Assembly: GCA_038380435.1 (NCBI GenBank)
Contig: JAWZYU010000010.1
Location: forward strand, 42,194,135 to 42,258,134
Reading direction: 5' to 3'
Origin: Ryuthela nishihirai
Taxonomy: Eukaryota > Arthropoda > Arachnida > Araneae > Heptathelidae
Length of the DNA stretch: 64,000 nucleotides
Positions 61,896 to 64,000 of this stretch are shown in pieces (positions within the stretch are counted from its first letter, which is position 1; each line of letters starts with the position of its first letter). Under the pieces are notes generated by a model. That model searched no databases. It worked only from the letters and a program-made list of their open reading frames with translations, and was not told the origin of the DNA. The position numbers were made by a program, and so were the translations under genes.

Positions 61896-62158
61896 CAGGC
61901 CCGGATCTAGAAAAAAATAAAGGGAAGGGGGAAATCTTAAATTGGGGAGGGCATCAGTGCCATCTTTTAGCACAGGCAAAGTAGGCAAATGTAGGGGGTC
62001 CTCGATATTTGGAGCCCATTTTCATTACCACACCCCTTATAATAACTTTAAGGGGAGGGGCCATGTTTTACTTTTGCCTAGGGACCCAGGTAAGGCTTAA
62101 GATGGCCCTGGGGGGGGGGGGGGGGCATGAACCCCTTGCCTCCTCCCCTAGACCTGCT
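61896..62158. mobile_element. Candidate MITE with CAGGCCCGGAT ends
   Basis: It starts CAGGCCCGGATCTAG and ends CCCCTAGACCTG after a G run and GCATGAACCCCTTGCCTCC. Same ends and internal order as 31824-32113 (GCATTACTCCTTGTCCCCC there), so the two define a family. Confidence 0.55.
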
Positions 62159-62307
62159 CTTGGTATAGAATGATTACTGATCTGTTTAAAAAAATATGGG
62201 GCATTTCTTTTTCAGTGACACTCGTATTAAAAGTTAACAAATACTTTTGGAATCATAGGTAAATAGATTTAAAAAGAAAGTAAATAGGTAATGAATAGGT
62301 AATGAAT

Positions 62308-62688
62308 TGATTGGGTTATTTTGCTTCTGAGTAGCACTCTTTTGCACCCAATGGGGTCAAGAATCTAGTTTAAAAAATAATACCCACAAGGGCTCAGATC
62401 TGAGTGTGAGAAAAGATTCACTCTACGGCTGTTAGGTAAGAGGTGAAAACTTCTCATCAAGGACACCTAACACATGTATGCGAAATGGCTCTCTTGCACC
62501 ACGAGACTACGGTTTAACGTTCTATCCAAAAACAGACGGAGGTCTTTTCAAGCCAATCAGTGTCTCCTTTCTCATGTAGAAGAGAGCAGAGGCTGGTGAA
62601 GAAAATCTGAACTCAAGCCCAATGAGTATTCAGCTCTGAGAACATCAGACCTACGAATCTGATGCGCTACCGACTTCGTCGAATCCCA
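62308..62688 (-). mobile_element. SINE-1 copy, diverged, full length
   Basis: The reverse copy runs from GATTGGGTTATTTTGCTTCT to ACGAATCTGATGCGCTACCG and ACTTCGTCGAATCCC. Most motifs are recognisable with many substitutions, and no TSD is visible. Confidence 0.8.
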
Positions 62689-62962
62689 GATATTGGACAA
62701 GATCACTATCAAACGAAAAAATTACAATCAGGTGAATTTAAAAGATGAACAAACAGGAAACTTTCTCAGATATACTGCTTACGAAGATAAAAAATATATT
62801 TGGAGTATTTTGACATTTGTTGGCAAAAAAAAGTGAAGATTAGACAATAAGAGACATTCGCAGATTTACGCAGCAAGACTATTATATTCTTAAACTGCTG
62901 CTGGCATCTGGCCCCTTTAGTAATACTTTCTCTCCTATTTAATTTTCTTTCATTTCTTTCAG

Positions 62963-63060
62963 AGGGAATGGAAAAAGAATTAGGAAAAATGGAAATTATG
63001 GATACCGGAAAAGAATTAGGAAAACAGACTCCAGACGATGAGATCTCCGTGACTATTGAG
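62963..63060 (+). CDS. Weak candidate internal exon
   Basis: A pyrimidine tract ending CATTTCTTTCAG (to 62962) precedes an open stretch reading MEKELGKMEIMDTGKELG and KQTPDDEISVTIE, followed by GAG then GTTAGG, a weak donor. A looser copy of the same text occurs about 120-180 bp downstream (GAAAGAAAAAGAATTGATGA), so a local duplication is as likely as an exon. Confidence 0.15.
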
Positions 63061-63677
63061 GTTAGGACTTTGGCAATCCTGAACGGAGGGGAGTAGATTT
63101 TTCGAACAAAAGATCAAAATTATTTAGATCAAAATATGCATCTGGTTTTCGAAACCGGAAAGAAAAAGAATTGATGATGACTTGCTGACTATGGAAGTTA
63201 GGACTCTTGTAAACACGAACAGGGGAATTCAGATATTAGAACTGCGAAATATTGAATGCAAAGAACTCTTAAAAATTTGCTTCAGTTTCTATAATCTTTC
63301 AATTTTTTTGACGTAACTCTCTGAGTATACCCTACGTTTTGACCAGTATTCAATCGTATTAATTTAGAAGTCTGTATGATCTTCAAATTTGGACAATTCA
63401 TGAGACAGATGTTTACAGAGGCCAAATATCTTCAATGAAGATGCTCAACTAAAAAAAACACACCGGCCCAATATTTTAAAGAGATAGCGTTTGCCCACCA
63501 CCGTTTGAAAAGAGTGTGCTGATTTGTACACTAAGCAAACCAGTGTAGCTAAGATTTAACCCTCCGTCCCTAGCACACACAAGCACTTGAGTTGTAATAC
63601 GATCCTCAGAATCAGTCTTCCGGCACGGTGAATATCACGAAGTACTGAAACAAAAGTCAAATTGTTTTCCTTTTCAG

Positions 63678-63814
63678 CTCTTCCGGCTCCCATCACTTAC
63701 GATGGCAATCTTACACCATCCACGCTTTGTCGGGAGTTCTTTGATATGAGTAACTCCTCAGCTACACGCGGACTTCTCTCACAACCCTTGCTGTTGAATT
63801 TCGTGGAATGCTGA
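63678..63814 (+). CDS. Weak candidate terminal exon
   Basis: An acceptor-like CCTTTTCAG ends at 63677. In one phase 44 codons stay open to a TGA, starting LPAPITYDGNLTPS and including CREFFDMSNSS. Composition is balanced and not repeat-derived. No domain is recognised and no polyadenylation signal is evident close by. Confidence 0.2.
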
Positions 63815-64000
63815 AGTTGCGAACTTTTTTGAAAACAAAAAAGCATGGAATCACTCGTTGTTGGATTCTGATTAAGATCGTTGATGGATTTGATACTTGA
63901 TAAATATTTTCCTGATTAAGTTCGGAGCAGGGAAGTATAGTGATAAATGCACACTAACTTTCCAAAGGTATTAGGATCTTTCCATGTTATGTGAATGGAA
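63815..64000. other. Right edge, no recognised feature
   Basis: The last bases (CCATGTTATGTGAATGGAA) resemble 1323-1342 (TCTATGTTGTGTGAATGGAA), hinting that a dispersed repeat begins at the right edge. Confidence 0.3.

Overview
The window looks like gene-poor, AT-rich intergenic or intronic DNA from an animal. I infer an arthropod, possibly a spider or other chelicerate. The basis is the density of tRNA-derived SINEs with a conserved central domain, many Tc1/mariner and hAT-like non-autonomous elements, RTE-like LINE debris, and no bacterial-style genes. The clade is inference only. No intact host protein-coding gene could be supported. Almost every longer open frame is a reading of a SINE, a decayed transposase, a LINE fragment or a tandem repeat.

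Repeat content. SINE-1 is a ~385 bp tRNA-derived SINE with good A and B boxes, a tRNA-like head with CGT in the anticodon position, a conserved middle and a 3' end near TAAAACAACCC. It has about 40 full or partial copies on both strands, many with 8-14 bp target-site duplications (TSDs). SINE-2 is a ~190 bp tRNA-derived SINE ending in GCTGCTTGAGG plus TATTTA repeats, with about 18 copies or fragments. M1 is a hairpin-rich MITE family beginning CAGTCGCTCAAAAAAGTATC, with seven copies at TA sites. There is one decayed but nearly end-to-end Tc1-like element (6063-7548) and a ~755 bp foldback MITE with the same termini (34282-35036). There are also two further Tc1-like relics (19813-21150, 30296-30665), a deleted mariner with an M1 copy inside it (45626-46715), an RTE-like LINE with an internal deletion (51349-53085), hAT-like MITEs (39191-39389 with an 8 bp TSD), and an unclassified 579 bp insertion with a perfect 13 bp TSD (10294-10872).

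Layout. 0-6 kb: SINEs in AT-rich DNA. 6-11 kb: Tc1 element, M3 palindrome, LINE fragment, GC-rich insertion. 11-20 kb: sparse, with a GC-rich unique block at 12.66-13.17 kb, M1 copies and a decayed 33 bp array. 19.8-22.3 kb: Tc1 relic abutting a ~1 kb array of 40 bp units. 22-35 kb: SINE clusters, a 274 bp tandem duplication, M1 copies, an inverted duplication at 31.7-34.1 kb and the foldback MITE. 35-46 kb: nested SINEs, a hAT MITE inside a SINE, and an isolated TATA box with a possible first exon at 41.0-41.4 kb. 46-57 kb: more nested SINEs and the LINE. 56-60 kb: 41 bp and 36 bp arrays. 60-64 kb: SINEs, MITEs and two weak exon candidates near the right edge.

How the parts relate. There are no pathways to describe. 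What can be read is a relative history: SINE-1 into SINE-1 (three times), SINE-1 into SINE-2, M1 into SINE-1, M1 into mariner, hAT into SINE-1, SINE-2 into a Tc1 MITE, and SINE-2 directly beside an M1 end. The 3' end shared by SINE-2 and the RTE-like LINE suggests the LINE may supply SINE-2's retrotransposition machinery.
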